From DALYJJ01 sp031969915 (lineage in GTDB: Bacteria; Acidobacteriota; Terriglobia; Bryobacterales; Bryobacteraceae), in contig DALYJJ010000013.1 of NCBI GenBank assembly GCA_031969915.1, forward strand, positions 3,727 to 67,726: a stretch of 64,000 nucleotides of DNA, written 5' to 3'. The first letter of the stretch is position 1, and each line of letters starts with the position of its first letter. Made by a program: the position numbers and the translations under genes. A model generated the notes under the pieces. That model did not search any database. It was given only the letters and a program-made list of their open reading frames with translations, and was not told where the DNA came from. This document shows, piece after piece, positions 17,942 to 27,188 of the stretch.

Positions 17942-17958
17942 GGGAGAATAGGCGAACC

Positions 17959-19359
17959 ATGGTCCCCCTGCTGCTCCTCCTCGCCGCGCCCCTCCTCGCC
18001 GCCGACTGGACCCAGTTCCGCGGCCCGAACGGTTCCGGCGTTTCGGACGCCAAGGGCCTGCCTGACGAATTCGGACCGTCGAAGAACGCGATCTGGAAGA
18101 CCGCCCTGCCTCCCGGTCATTCGATGCCCGTCTTCTCCGAGACCCGGATCTTCCTCACCGCCTACGACGCGGACGGCAAACTCTGGACGATTTGTTTAAA
18201 TCGCGAAGACGGCAAAGTGTTGTGGCGCCGCGAAGCCCCGCGGCCGCGCAACCAGGAGCTGCACAAGGCGAACAGCCCGGCTTCGCCGAGCGCCGTCACC
18301 GACGGCCGCAACGCGTACGTCTTCTTCACCGATTTCGGCCTGCTCTCCTACGGGCCCGACGGCGAGGAGCGCTGGCGCCTGCCCCTGGGGCCGTTCAATA
18401 ACCCCTTCGGCATGGGCGCCTCTCCGGTTCTCGCCGGTGACACGCTGCTCCAGATCTGCGATTCCGAGAGCGGTTCCTTCTTCGCCGCCTTCCACAAAGA
18501 CACCGGCAAACTGAAATGGCGCGTCGAGCGCCCCGACGTCGCGCGCGGTTTCTCCACCCCGGTCCTCTATCAGCCGAACGGCGGTGAACTGCAGGTGATC
18601 GTGCCCGGCTCGTATCGCCTGGTGTCGTACTCGGTGGCCACCGGCGAGCGGATCTGGTGGACCAGTGGCCTCACCTGGCAGTTGAAGCCCACGCCCGTCA
18701 TGGATCGCGACCGGATCTACGTTCTCGGCTGGGCCGGCGGCTCCGACACCGGCCAGCAGGAGGACATCGCGCCCTTCGAGGACGTGTTGAAAACGTGGGA
18801 CGCGAACAAGGACGGCGCGCTGGCCAAGGAGGAGATCCCAGATCCGAAGATCGTCAAGGATTGGAGTTCCGTCGATCTCGACCGGAACGGCGTCCTCGGC
18901 GCACGCGACTGGCAGATGTTCCGCGACCGGCGCGCGGCCCAGAACGGACTGACGGCGTTCCGCCTCGGCGGCAAGGGAGACATGACCGGCAAGAGCGTGG
19001 CGTGGCGGTACACCAAGTCCCTCCCCAACGTGCCGTCACCGCTGCTCTACGACGGTGTGCTGTACCTGGTGAAGGAGGGCGGGCTGTTCACGTCCATCGA
19101 TCCGGCCACGGGCGAGGTCCTCAAGCAGGCCCGCCTGCAGGGAGCGCTCGACCAGTACTTCGCCTCCCCGGTCGCCGCCGGCGGACGCGTCTACGTGGCC
19201 AGCCAGGGCGGCCACGTCGTGGTGCTCAAGGCAGGCGCGCAGTGGGAAGTCCTTCAGGTGAACTCTTTCGACGACGAGATCCATTCGACGCCCGTCCCGC
19301 TCGGCAACCGCCTCTACATTCGCACCCGCAGCGCCCTCTACGCGTTCGGAACCCCGTAA
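17959..19359 (+). CDS. Secreted PQQ-type beta-propeller protein with EF-hand pair
   Basis: A 466-residue exported protein; signal peptide MVPLLLLLAAPLLAAD followed by WTQFRGPNGSGVSDAKGLP, the family N-terminus. PQQ-like propeller blades run from about 30 to 270 and from about 350 to the end. Between them are two calcium-loop-like segments, DANKDGALAKEE and DLDRNGVLGARD, about residues 279-315. Such proteins are common in Acidobacteria and Planctomycetes and may act as scaffolds or dehydrogenase-like proteins outside the cytoplasm; no catalytic residues can be assigned. The start is only 17 bases after the terminator. Confidence 0.85.
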   Translation: MVPLLLLLAAPLLAADWTQFRGPNGSGVSDAKGLPDEFGPSKNAIWKTALPPGHSMPVFSETRIFLTAYDADGKLWTICLNREDGKVLWRREAPRPRNQELHKANSPASPSAVTDGRNAYVFFTDFGLLSYGPDGEERWRLPLGPFNNPFGMGASPVLAGDTLLQICDSESGSFFAAFHKDTGKLKWRVERPDVARGFSTPVLYQPNGGELQVIVPGSYRLVSYSVATGERIWWTSGLTWQLKPTPVMDRDRIYVLGWAGGSDTGQQEDIAPFEDVLKTWDANKDGALAKEEIPDPKIVKDWSSVDLDRNGVLGARDWQMFRDRRAAQNGLTAFRLGGKGDMTGKSVAWRYTKSLPNVPSPLLYDGVLYLVKEGGLFTSIDPATGEVLKQARLQGALDQYFASPVAAGGRVYVASQGGHVVVLKAGAQWEVLQVNSFDDEIHSTPVPLGNRLYIRTRSALYAFGTP

Positions 19360-19361
19360 CG

Positions 19362-19367
19362 TAGAAT
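19362..19367 (+). promoter_or_regulatory. Candidate -10 TAGAAT for tRNA-Gly
   Basis: TAGAAT lies 21 bases before the first base of the tRNA. It would let the tRNA be transcribed independently of the propeller gene; no -35 is clear. Confidence 0.35.
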
Positions 19368-19388
19368 GAAAGAAAGCCACACGGAAGG

Positions 19389-19463
19389 GCGGGAGTAACT
19401 CAATGGTAGAGTCACAGCCTTCCAAGCTGTTGGTTGCGGGTTCGATTCCCGTCTCCCGCTCCA
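19389..19463 (+). tRNA. tRNA-Gly (anticodon TCC)
   Basis: All stems pair: acceptor GCGGGAG/CTCCCGC, D stem ACTC/GAGT, anticodon stem ACAGC/GCTGT with loop CTTCCAA (anticodon TCC), and T stem GCGGG/CCCGT around TTCGATT. The discriminator T is followed by an encoded CCA. It reads GGA (and by wobble GGG) glycine codons. Confidence 0.96.
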
Positions 19464-19484
19464 GAATCCCCGCTCGACGCCCCG

Positions 19485-21872
19485 TCACTCCTGCCTGAGC
19501 GCCACCACGGGATCCACCCTCGCCGCGCGTCGGGCGGGAAGCCAACAGGCCAATGCGGCCACCAGGAGCAGCGCCGCGGCCGCGGCCGCGATCGAGACCG
19601 GGTCGCGCGTGTCCACACCCGTCAACAGCCCCGCGATCGCCCGGCCCAGGGCCGTGGACAGCGCGAGGCCCGCCGCCAGGCCAACCGCCGCCAGCACCAG
19701 GCCGCGCCGCATCGCGGAGCGGGAAAGCGACGAAGGCGAGGCGCCCAGGGCAAGGCGTACGCCGTATTCCGGGATCCGCCGCGCGACCTCCGTGGCGAGC
19801 AGACCGTACAGACCGATGGCGGCGAGCAGCAGTCCGAAGAGCGAAAACGATCCCATCAGGCCGGCTCGCACACGGGCGGTGGACCCTGCTTCGCCGACAT
19901 ACGCCTCCAGCGGTTTCATGTCCTCCACCACCTGGTTCGGATCCACTTCCTTCACGGCCTGGCGTGCGGCGGCGGCGAGCGACGCGGCGTCCAGGTCCGA
20001 ACGCACGGCGAAGCTCAGCAGCGGCCAGTAGGTCTCCGTCCAGGGTACGAACGATTCGGGCATCGGCGGTTCCGTGGCATTCGCTCGCACGTCGGCGACG
20101 ACGCCGATGACTCGCATCCACTTCGTTTCTTCGCCGGGCCGCGGGCGTCCGGGCGCCGACGCCACTTCCCGGCCGACGGGGTTCGCCGCCCCGAAGTAGG
20201 TGCGGGCGAACGTCTGGTTCACCAGCACGCCGCGGTTTCGGAAGTCCCGCAGGTCGCCGGCCAGCACCGGGATGCCGGCCGCGGCGAAGTAGCCTTCGGT
20301 AGCGGTGCGCCATCCGGCCTCGGCCAGCGCGAGGGCGGGGGGAAGCTCGGCGCCGCGGATCAGCGCGGGCGCGGACTGCGTACCGCCGGTCAACGGCAGC
20401 CGGTCCACCGCTCCCGCGGCCCGGACACCGGGCAGCGCGGCCATGCGAGCGAGCGTGTCCACCGTGACCCTCTGAATCGCGGCCGGCGGCGCGCCCCAGG
20501 GCAGCTTCACCTGAAACGTGAGCACGCTCTCGGGTTGGAATCCGAGTGGCGCCGTGCGAAGCTTCACGAAACTCGAGGCCAACAGGCCCGCGCCCACCAG
20601 CAGCACCGCGGTCACCGCTACCTGTGCGATCACCAGGACGCTCCCCAGCCTCCCCTGTCCGCGCTGCGTCCCCGAGTTCGCCGCTCCGCCCTGGCGAATA
20701 CTGCCCGCCAACGCCTGCCGCGACAGGTGAAGCGCGGGCGCCAGGCCGCTGAGCACGGCAGTGGGCAGAGTCAGCAGGAGCGCGAAGGCCGCCACGCGTC
20801 CATCCAGGCTCGCCGTGGCCAGGCGCGGAAGGTCGGCCGGCAAAACCGCCCTCAGTCCGGCCAGCGCGTAGGCCGCCACCAGCAATCCCAGGGCTCCGCC
20901 AAGGGCCGAGACGGCGACACTCTCTGAGAGAAAGATCGCCGCCACGCGCCACCGGCTCGCGCCCAATGCGAGACGGACGCCTACCTCCCGCTGCCGCGCC
21001 AGGCCGCGTGCCAGAAGCAGTCCCGCGATGTTCACGCACGCCACCAGAAGCACGGCCGCCACGGTTCCGAACAGCAGCAGCAGCGCCGGCCGGGTCTCCT
21101 CGGTGATGTGGTCGAGCAGCGGCGTCACGCGCACGTCACGTCCCCGATCGGTGTCCGGGTACTGCCTCGCCAGGCTGGCCTGCAGGGTGCGCAACTCCGC
21201 CTCCGCCGCTTCCATCGGCACGCCCGCCTTCAGCCTCCCCACCTGGGCCAGGAAACCGGCCGAGCGCGGCGTCGCCTGTATGTCGCGCGGCGCGGCCGTC
21301 CACAGGTCCACATCCTCCGGGTAGCTGACCTCCGCGGGCAGCACTCCGATCACGCGGTGGAGCGCGCCGCCCAGGTTCACCGAGCGCCCGATCGCCTGCG
21401 GGTTCGATTCGAAACGCTGCACCCAAACGCGGTGGCTCAGCAGCACCACCGCCTCGCCCTCGCCGTTCTGCTCCGCGAGCGTCGGGCCGCGGCCGATCGC
21501 CGGAGTCGCGCCGAGAACGTCCAGCACCGGTCCGAACGTCCGTAGAACTTGCAGCCGCGCCGGGTCGCCCTGCCCGAGCAGCACCGCTCCTTCGCCATAG
21601 AACCCCGCCACCGCCTGGAGGCTCCCTGCCTGCCGCCAATCCCGGAGACGCGCCGGATTGCCGCCCGACTGCCTGCCCTCCCGGAACTCCTCCAGCCAAA
21701 CCAGCCGGCTCGGCTCGGGAAAGGGAAGCGGCCGCAGCAGGATCGCATCCACCAGGCTGAACAGCGCACAGGTGAGGCCGATGCCCAGGGCCAGCGACGC
21801 TACCGCGACGGCGGTGAAACCGGGGCTCTTCGCGAGTGTGCGCGCCGCTTGGCGCAGGTCACGGAAATGCAT
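19485..21872 (-). CDS. ADOP-type orphan ABC permease (MacB/FtsX fold)
   Basis: A 795-residue permease with two MacB-periplasmic-core plus FtsX units in one chain, the layout of the acidobacterial duplicated orphan permeases. The N-terminus RQAARTLAKSPGFTAVAVAS and LALGIG are typical; membrane helices appear near 20-40, 265-290, 320-340, 365-385, then a second periplasmic domain, and three helices near the C-terminus ending in WLPARRAARVDPVVALRQE. These permeases lack a linked ATPase gene, as here. Substrate is unknown; export of peptides or lipids is the general expectation for MacB-like proteins. Antisense neighbour of the tRNA. Confidence 0.9.
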   Translation of the reverse strand: MHFRDLRQAARTLAKSPGFTAVAVASLALGIGLTCALFSLVDAILLRPLPFPEPSRLVWLEEFREGRQSGGNPARLRDWRQAGSLQAVAGFYGEGAVLLGQGDPARLQVLRTFGPVLDVLGATPAIGRGPTLAEQNGEGEAVVLLSHRVWVQRFESNPQAIGRSVNLGGALHRVIGVLPAEVSYPEDVDLWTAAPRDIQATPRSAGFLAQVGRLKAGVPMEAAEAELRTLQASLARQYPDTDRGRDVRVTPLLDHITEETRPALLLLFGTVAAVLLVACVNIAGLLLARGLARQREVGVRLALGASRWRVAAIFLSESVAVSALGGALGLLVAAYALAGLRAVLPADLPRLATASLDGRVAAFALLLTLPTAVLSGLAPALHLSRQALAGSIRQGGAANSGTQRGQGRLGSVLVIAQVAVTAVLLVGAGLLASSFVKLRTAPLGFQPESVLTFQVKLPWGAPPAAIQRVTVDTLARMAALPGVRAAGAVDRLPLTGGTQSAPALIRGAELPPALALAEAGWRTATEGYFAAAGIPVLAGDLRDFRNRGVLVNQTFARTYFGAANPVGREVASAPGRPRPGEETKWMRVIGVVADVRANATEPPMPESFVPWTETYWPLLSFAVRSDLDAASLAAAARQAVKEVDPNQVVEDMKPLEAYVGEAGSTARVRAGLMGSFSLFGLLLAAIGLYGLLATEVARRIPEYGVRLALGASPSSLSRSAMRRGLVLAAVGLAAGLALSTALGRAIAGLLTGVDTRDPVSIAAAAAALLLVAALACWLPARRAARVDPVVALRQE

Positions 21873-21908
21873 GGTGATGCGATGCGCGATGGGGGTGGGG
21901 GATTCTTT

Positions 21909-22388
21909 TTAGGCGAGCTTGGCGGTCATCATCCACTTCAGAACGCCATACGGCTGGGCCCCGAAGCTGGTGACGTCGATGCGTACGAGCGCGCCCTTCT
22001 TGAAGTCGATCTGCAACGCCGCCGTATTGAGCAGGAATGCCGTGACCGCACTGAACAGAGGTTCGTGCCCCACCAGCATCACCGCCTTCTCGTCCTTGTG
22101 CACGCGGACCTCATCCCACACCGCGACCGGAGAAGAGCCCGGCTCCAGGGACGACGTGTGCAGGAGACCGGCGCTGTATTCCAGCACCGACGCCGCGATT
22201 TCCGCGGTCTCGAGCGCCCGCTTGTAGGGACTGGTCAGGATCAGGGAAGGCGATGCGCCCGCCGCCTTGGCGTGCCGCAGCACCTCCCTCAGCTTGCGCT
22301 TTCCCTCCGGCGCCAGCGCTCGGTCCGCATCGCGGCTGCCCGGCTTTCCGTCCTCGGCGATGCCGTGTCGCAACAGGTAGATCTGCAT
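21909..22388 (-). CDS. sixA: SixA-type phosphohistidine phosphatase
   Basis: A 159-residue histidine-phosphatase-superfamily enzyme. The catalytic RHG is in YLLRHGIAED, the second Arg in LILTSPYKRALETAE and the second catalytic His in LVGHEPLFSAV. The short length and the RxRxLxPEG segment (ADRALAPEGKRKL) match SixA, which removes phosphate from phosphohistidine in phosphorelay proteins. It is divergent from the O-antigen ligase gene. Confidence 0.88.
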   Translation of the reverse strand: MQIYLLRHGIAEDGKPGSRDADRALAPEGKRKLREVLRHAKAAGASPSLILTSPYKRALETAEIAASVLEYSAGLLHTSSLEPGSSPVAVWDEVRVHKDEKAVMLVGHEPLFSAVTAFLLNTAALQIDFKKGALVRIDVTSFGAQPYGVLKWMMTAKLA

Positions 22389-22441
22389 CGTTCAGTAGCG
22401 GGTGAAGAGGCTATTTTGCCATACTGGCGAGCGGCGGCTTC

Positions 22442-23662
22442 ATGAATTCACCCTCGTTCTTTCGCCGCGCCGCGTTTCTGTTCGCGTTCGGCGCGGCGTC
22501 CACCGTCCTCTTTTCCATCGCCCTCACCAACATCCTAATGGCGTTGGCCTTGGCCTGCTTGTTACTCTCCGGCGAGCGTCTGCGGTTCCCGCCCGTTCAC
22601 TGGCCGCTGGCGGCTTTCTTCGCGGGCACCGTACTCTCTTTGATGCTCGGCCCGGAGCCATCGTTGGCAAATCCCCAGATCCGGAAGTTCTTCGTCTTTC
22701 TGATGCTGTTGGTGGTCGCCAGCGCGTTCCGCGATCTGAACGCGGTTCGCAGGCTCACACTGCTCTGGGCGGGTATCGCGTCCCTCGCGGCGCTCCGCAG
22801 CTTCATCCAGTTCAGCCAGAAGCTCGACGAGGCGCGGCGGCTCGGGCGGCCATTCTATGAGTACTACGTGGGTGAGCGCACCACCGGCTTCATGAGCCAC
22901 TGGATGACGTTCGGCGGCCAGCAGGCCATCGTCCTGTTGATGATCGGCGCTTTCGTCTTCTGGGCGCCCGTGCGCGGCCGGGTGAAAGCCTTGCTGGTTG
23001 CCGCCAGCGCCGTGATCGGCCTGTCCATTGTGCTCGGCATGACGCGCGGCATCTGGCTCGGCGCGGCGGCGGGCGCGGTCTACCTGCTGTGGTCGTGGAA
23101 GCGGTGGTCGGTGCTGGCGCTGCCCGTGGCCGCGGCCGTGGTGGTGCTGGCAGGCCCCTCCGCCCTGCGCGAGCGCGTCAGCTCGGTCAGCGCGCCCAAG
23201 GGCGAACTCGATTCGAACATGCATCGCGTGATCACCTGGCGCACCGGCGTGCGCATGATCCAGGCCCATCCGCTGCTGGGCCTCGGCCCCGAGCAGGTGA
23301 ACAGGCAGTTCAAATCCTACCTGCCGCCGGACGTGCCCCAGCCGCTGCCCGCCGGCTGGTACGGCCACCTCCACAACATCTATTTGCACTATGCGGCCGA
23401 ACGCGGCATTCCCACGATGCTCGCGCTGATGTGGCTGCTGGCCAAGGTGGTGTGGGACTTCCGCCGCGCTCTGCCGTCCGCCGGCGCCGGGGCGCGCGCC
23501 GTCCTGCACGGGGCCATCGCGGTGGTCATCGCCATTCTTGTCACCGGCGTCTTCGAACTGAACCTGGGTGACAGCGAAGTCCTGATGCTGTTTCTGGTGA
23601 TCGTCGGCGCCGGCTATCTTGCCGCCGCGCAACAGGAGCCCGCCGCCCATGAGCCCGCTTAG
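22442..23662 (+). CDS. O-antigen ligase / polymerase family membrane protein
   Basis: A 406-residue protein with about eleven membrane spans and one large periplasmic loop between about residues 235 and 320. The Wzy_C signature in the loop is visible: HRVITWRTGVRMIQAHPLLG followed by GLGPEQV and HLHNIYLHYAAERG. Relatives attach or polymerise polysaccharide on lipid carriers at the periplasmic side of the inner membrane (WaaL or Wzy). No other polysaccharide genes adjoin, so the glycan is unknown. Its last 14 bases overlap the following SDR gene. Confidence 0.85.
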   Translation: MNSPSFFRRAAFLFAFGAASTVLFSIALTNILMALALACLLLSGERLRFPPVHWPLAAFFAGTVLSLMLGPEPSLANPQIRKFFVFLMLLVVASAFRDLNAVRRLTLLWAGIASLAALRSFIQFSQKLDEARRLGRPFYEYYVGERTTGFMSHWMTFGGQQAIVLLMIGAFVFWAPVRGRVKALLVAASAVIGLSIVLGMTRGIWLGAAAGAVYLLWSWKRWSVLALPVAAAVVVLAGPSALRERVSSVSAPKGELDSNMHRVITWRTGVRMIQAHPLLGLGPEQVNRQFKSYLPPDVPQPLPAGWYGHLHNIYLHYAAERGIPTMLALMWLLAKVVWDFRRALPSAGAGARAVLHGAIAVVIAILVTGVFELNLGDSEVLMLFLVIVGAGYLAAAQQEPAAHEPA

Positions 23663-24368
23663 CGGCCGCCAGATCGTGCTCGCCGGCGGCGCGGGCGGCA
23701 TCGGCTCGGAGTGCGCCAGGGCCTTGGCCGCCGAAGGAGCGCAGCTCGTCGTCAGCTACCGCGCCAACCTCGAACGGGCGCTTCGTCTGCAGGGCATCGC
23801 TACCGTCGTCCAGGCCGATCTCACGCTCCCCGGCGATCGCCGGCGGCTGCTGGACGCCGCGCCTTCGATCTACGGCCTGGTCGTGTTCGCGGGCGACCCC
23901 TCGCGCCTCCAGAGCCCAGCCGATTTTGAGGCCGTTGCGCACCGGTCGTTCGAGGTGAACTACGCCGGCCCCATGCTGCTGGCGCGAGAGGCCGCCGCGC
24001 GCATGCAGGCGGCGGGCGCCAAGGGCGCGATTGTGCTCTTCTCCACGATGCAGGCGGTGGCCCTCTTTCCCGGCTCTACCGCATACGCCGTGCCCAAGGC
24101 CGCGCTCATCCATGGCGCGCGCCTTCTGGCCAAGGAGTACCGCGGGCCCGCAGACATCCGCGTGAACGTGATCGCTCCCGGAGTCACCGCCGCAGGAATG
24201 GCCGAAGCGAGTATCGCCGCCGGCAAGTACAACCGCTACCTCGAGGAAGGCGCGATCTCCCGCTTCGGCCGCGCCGCCGACCTCGCGCGCGCGGTTCGCT
24301 TCTTCCTGGAGCCGGACAATTTCGTCACCGGCCAGGTGCTCACTGTGGATGGCGGCTTGACCCTGTAG
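23649..24368 (+). CDS. SDR family oxidoreductase
   Basis: A 239-residue classical short-chain dehydrogenase. The cofactor loop is GGAGGIGSECA near residue 12, the active site Ser is in LFSTMQAVA and Tyr/Lys in YAVPKAAL, and the C-terminus GQVLTVDGGLTL is FabG-like. The NAD(P) motif is GGAGGIG rather than the common TGxxxGIG. The ATG at 23649 overlaps the previous gene by 14 bases and is preferred because it starts just before the Rossmann strand. Substrate is unknown. Confidence 0.88.
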   Translation: MSPLSGRQIVLAGGAGGIGSECARALAAEGAQLVVSYRANLERALRLQGIATVVQADLTLPGDRRRLLDAAPSIYGLVVFAGDPSRLQSPADFEAVAHRSFEVNYAGPMLLAREAAARMQAAGAKGAIVLFSTMQAVALFPGSTAYAVPKAALIHGARLLAKEYRGPADIRVNVIAPGVTAAGMAEASIAAGKYNRYLEEGAISRFGRAADLARAVRFFLEPDNFVTGQVLTVDGGLTL

Positions 24369-24373
24369 GCTGC

Positions 24374-24379
24374 TACAGT
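24374..24379 (+). promoter_or_regulatory. Candidate leaderless -10 hexamer TACAGT
   Basis: GC-TACAGT ends six bases before the ATG at 24386 and no ribosome-binding site is present, so the mRNA may begin at the start codon. Confidence 0.45.
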
Positions 24380-24385
24380 GTCGCG

Positions 24386-24862
24386 ATGAACCCCTACGCA
24401 AAGTACATCGGAGAGGATGATCCGTTCCCGGTCATCCGGTCCACGGCGAATCGGCTTCGCGCTGCCTTCGAAGCGATGGGCCCCGCGCGCGCGCAACAGC
24501 CTTGGGCTCCCGGAAAATGGACGCCTCACCAGGTGCTGTGCCATCTGGCCGACTGCGAGATCGCCTTCGCCTTTCGCATCCGCCAGACGCTCTCCGAGCC
24601 CCATCACGTGATCCAACCCTTCGATCAGGACGCCTGGTCGGCGTACTCCGGCGCGTACGATACCAGTGCTGCCCTGAGCGTGTTTGAGTCTCTCCGCGAC
24701 TGGAACTGCCGCCTTCTCTCGCAAGCGCCCCAGGAGGCTTACACCAGGCCGGTGACGCATCCGGAACGGGGCACGATGACGCTTCGGACCATCGTCGAAA
24801 CCATGGCCGGGCACGACCGGAATCACCTGGCGCAGTTGGAAAACCTGACCGCCGCCGGGTAA
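24386..24862 (+). CDS. DinB family protein
   Basis: A 158-residue four-helix DinB/YfiT-type protein. The metal-binding histidines are seen in WTPHQVLCHLADCE and in GHDRNHLAQLE near the C-terminus. Family members are metal-dependent thiol S-transferases (bacillithiol or similar) or uncharacterised. It lacks a Shine-Dalgarno site and has a -10-like hexamer six bases before the ATG. It is separated by 17 bases from the SDR gene and convergent with the CCA enzyme. Confidence 0.85.
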   Translation: MNPYAKYIGEDDPFPVIRSTANRLRAAFEAMGPARAQQPWAPGKWTPHQVLCHLADCEIAFAFRIRQTLSEPHHVIQPFDQDAWSAYSGAYDTSAALSVFESLRDWNCRLLSQAPQEAYTRPVTHPERGTMTLRTIVETMAGHDRNHLAQLENLTAAG

Positions 24863-24880
24863 GCCCGCGGGACTTGCCCG

Positions 24881-26191
24881 TTACCGGCGCGCGCCGCGGC
24901 CCGCACCGGCTGCCACGGGCGCGGGAGCGGGTTCGGGCGGCGGTACGGGCTTCTTCGGCCGGCCGTTGAGCCGCTGCGCGATGAGTTCCTTCCGGGCCTT
25001 GACGAACTTCGGCGTGCCCGGCTCGAATCCCAAAGCGGCCACTTCCTTGTCGGTCACTTCGTTCGCCGTCACCAGGTACTTCTGGAAGAAATTCTTGATG
25101 CGGTCCTGCGGGAGACGCTGCGTGGATTTCTGGAGCACCCACAGCACTTCTTCGCCCGGCGCCGCCGTCACCGCGTCATACACGTGCGACGGCTTCTGCA
25201 GCTTCGCCGAGCCAAGCGCCTTTTCCAGCTTCCTGGCCCGCGTTTCCAGCCTCTGCCACGCCGCCACCTCCGCCGCGCTCAGCCCCGTGTTGGAGACCAG
25301 TTGCGCGCGCTCCTTCGGGGTCAGTTTCTCCGTCAGCACGGCCAGGAACAGCGCCAGGTTGTCGGCCGCGAACGGGATGTTGAAGGGAATGAGCGAACGC
25401 ACCTTTTGCAGCTTCTGCAGCCCGGCCAGGTTCAGCTTGGCGCCCGCCAGCGCCGGCGAATAGAGGGCCAGCAGTTTCTCCTCGTCCAATACCTTCAACA
25501 GTTCGGCGCTGTTCACTTCGTTCGCCATGTGGCGGAGTTCCGCCAGCAGCGACTTCGGCTGGATGTACTTCTCCACCTGCGCCTCGCGCGCGTTGGCGTA
25601 GTTTGCAGCCGTCCGCTCCTCCAGCGTGAAACCGAAACGCACGCGGAACCGCAGCAGCCGCAGCAGCCGGATCGGCTCATCGTACAGCGCGTAATTGTTC
25701 ACCGTCCGGAGTTCGCGCCGCTCCAGGTCGCCGAGCCCGTTGGTCGGATCGAGCAGCAGTCCGCGCGAGGCGCGGTTGAGCGAGAGTGCGATCGCGTTGA
25801 TCGTGAAGTCGCGGCCGCGCAGGTCTTCGTAGATCGTGGCGGGCGTCACCTGCGGTTTGCTCCCGGGCTTGGAGTACTTCTCCCGCCGCGCCATGCCGAT
25901 CTCGGCCGAGACCCCGCTCGGAAACAGCAACTCCGCCACCCGCCGCGTCTCGTCCACCGCCACGATCTTCGCGCCGCTCTTGTGCGCCACCGCCTTGGCG
26001 ATTCTCGTCGCGTCGCCTTCCACCACAAAGTCCAGGTCGCGGATGGGAAAGCCGCCCAGCATGTCGCGCATCGCTCCCCCGGCCAGAAAGAGGTTCGTGG
26101 AGGCCTCCGCCGCCACCGTTTGGATCTCCGCCACGGCACGGCTCTGCTCCGCGCTGAGGTGGCTCTCCAACATGAACATGTAATCGCTCAT
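24881..26191 (-). CDS. tRNA nucleotidyltransferase / poly(A) polymerase family
   Basis: A 436-residue class II nucleotidyltransferase. Catalytic head: LFLAGGAMRDMLGG, the metal-binding pair in IRDLDFVVEGD, and the RGRDFTINAIAL and DEPIRLLRLLRFRVRFGF segments that bind ATP/CTP. A helical body follows from about 230, then a Pro/Ala-rich basic tail. It adds or repairs CCA ends on tRNA, or adds A tails; the sequence alone does not separate the two. The window's tRNA-Gly encodes its CCA, so repair is one possible role. No HD domain is visible. Confidence 0.85.
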   Translation of the reverse strand: MSDYMFMLESHLSAEQSRAVAEIQTVAAEASTNLFLAGGAMRDMLGGFPIRDLDFVVEGDATRIAKAVAHKSGAKIVAVDETRRVAELLFPSGVSAEIGMARREKYSKPGSKPQVTPATIYEDLRGRDFTINAIALSLNRASRGLLLDPTNGLGDLERRELRTVNNYALYDEPIRLLRLLRFRVRFGFTLEERTAANYANAREAQVEKYIQPKSLLAELRHMANEVNSAELLKVLDEEKLLALYSPALAGAKLNLAGLQKLQKVRSLIPFNIPFAADNLALFLAVLTEKLTPKERAQLVSNTGLSAAEVAAWQRLETRARKLEKALGSAKLQKPSHVYDAVTAAPGEEVLWVLQKSTQRLPQDRIKNFFQKYLVTANEVTDKEVAALGFEPGTPKFVKARKELIAQRLNGRPKKPVPPPEPAPAPVAAGAGRGARR

Positions 26192-26230
26192 CGCCCTTTG
26201 CTTCCGTTCGCGATATGCCCCGGCGCTTCC

Positions 26231-27181
26231 TCACGCACGGGGGTGATGCTCGTCCACCGTCTTCCGCAGCCGGGACCGCATGACGTGGGTGTAGATCTGG
26301 GTCGTGGAGATGTCGGCGTGGCCGAGCATCGTCTGAACGCTGCGCAAGTCCGCTCCGCCCTCCAGCAGGTGAGTGGCGAAGCTGTGCCGCAGCAGGTGGG
26401 GGGTGAGCTTCTGCCGGATCCCGGCCTTCCGCCCGTGAAGCCCGATGCGCTGCCAAAAACACTGCCGCGTCAGCTTGCCGCCGCGCCCGGTGACAAACAC
26501 GTAGGGGCTTTGCCCGTTCTTCAAGATCGCCCCGCGAGCCTCCGTCAGGTACCGCCGGAGCGCCCCCGCTGCCACCCTGCCGAAGGGAACCAGCCGCTGC
26601 TTGTTGCCCTTTCCGGTGACCCGCACGACGCCCAGCTCCAGATTCAGGTCGCTCAGTTTCACCTGGCACAACTCCGACACCCGCAGGCCGGTGGCATACA
26701 GGAACTGCAGCATCGCAAAGTCGCGGAGACCCACCGGCTCGGTGCCGCTCACGGCCTCCTCCAGTAACTGGTCGATCTCACTGCGGCTCAGATACTTGGG
26801 CAGCGTCTGCCATTGCCGCGGGGCGGCCAGGGCGGTGGTGGGGTCGTCCTGAATCGTCCCCTCTCGCAGAAGAAATTGGTATAGATTGCGGAGCGTCACC
26901 ATGTGGCGGGCTACCGTTCGCGGCGAAAGTCCGGCCTGATAGAGACCGTCGACGTACGAGCGAAGCCCGTCCGCGCCCGGAAGCCCCGTCCGCGCAAAGT
27001 GCGCAAAGCGTTCCAGATCGCGGCTGTAGGCGGCTAGCGAATTCCTTGCTAAACCCTTCTCAACACGGCAGAAATCAAGGTAACTACGAATGCTGGCGGA
27101 GACGGTCGCGGAGCCCGTTGGGGAGGGCGGGGCCGGGACGGTATGGCCGGACCCGGGCGGCACAGAACCCGCTGCCTGCAT
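26231..27181 (-). CDS. xerD: Tyrosine recombinase, XerD type
   Basis: A 316-residue site-specific recombinase. The SAM-like N-terminal domain starts at SASIRSYLDFCRVEKGLARN; the catalytic domain shows Arg in ATGLRVSELCQ, the HxxR box LTPHLLRHSFATHLL, His in LGHADISTTQ and the nucleophile Tyr in IYTHV. XerC/XerD-type enzymes resolve chromosome dimers at dif. The ATG at 27181 is supported by TATCAT on the minus strand seven bases before it; an in-frame upstream start at 27256 would run into the promoter. The N-terminal 30 residues are a Pro/Gly-rich extension. XerC versus XerD is not certain. Confidence 0.85.
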   Translation of the reverse strand: MQAAGSVPPGSGHTVPAPPSPTGSATVSASIRSYLDFCRVEKGLARNSLAAYSRDLERFAHFARTGLPGADGLRSYVDGLYQAGLSPRTVARHMVTLRNLYQFLLREGTIQDDPTTALAAPRQWQTLPKYLSRSEIDQLLEEAVSGTEPVGLRDFAMLQFLYATGLRVSELCQVKLSDLNLELGVVRVTGKGNKQRLVPFGRVAAGALRRYLTEARGAILKNGQSPYVFVTGRGGKLTRQCFWQRIGLHGRKAGIRQKLTPHLLRHSFATHLLEGGADLRSVQTMLGHADISTTQIYTHVMRSRLRKTVDEHHPRA

Positions 27182-27188
27182 CGTGCCA

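Noticed and set aside
19389..19463. tRNA-Gly as an integration site for a mobile element
   Set aside because: No integrase, phage genes or direct repeat of the tRNA 3' end follows; xerD at 26231 is a housekeeping-type recombinase.
19036..21039. 667-codon frame overlapping the tRNA and the ADOP permease on the same strand
   Set aside because: It reads through the tRNA-Gly complement and has arginine/glycine-rich shadow composition; the other frame encodes the full permease.
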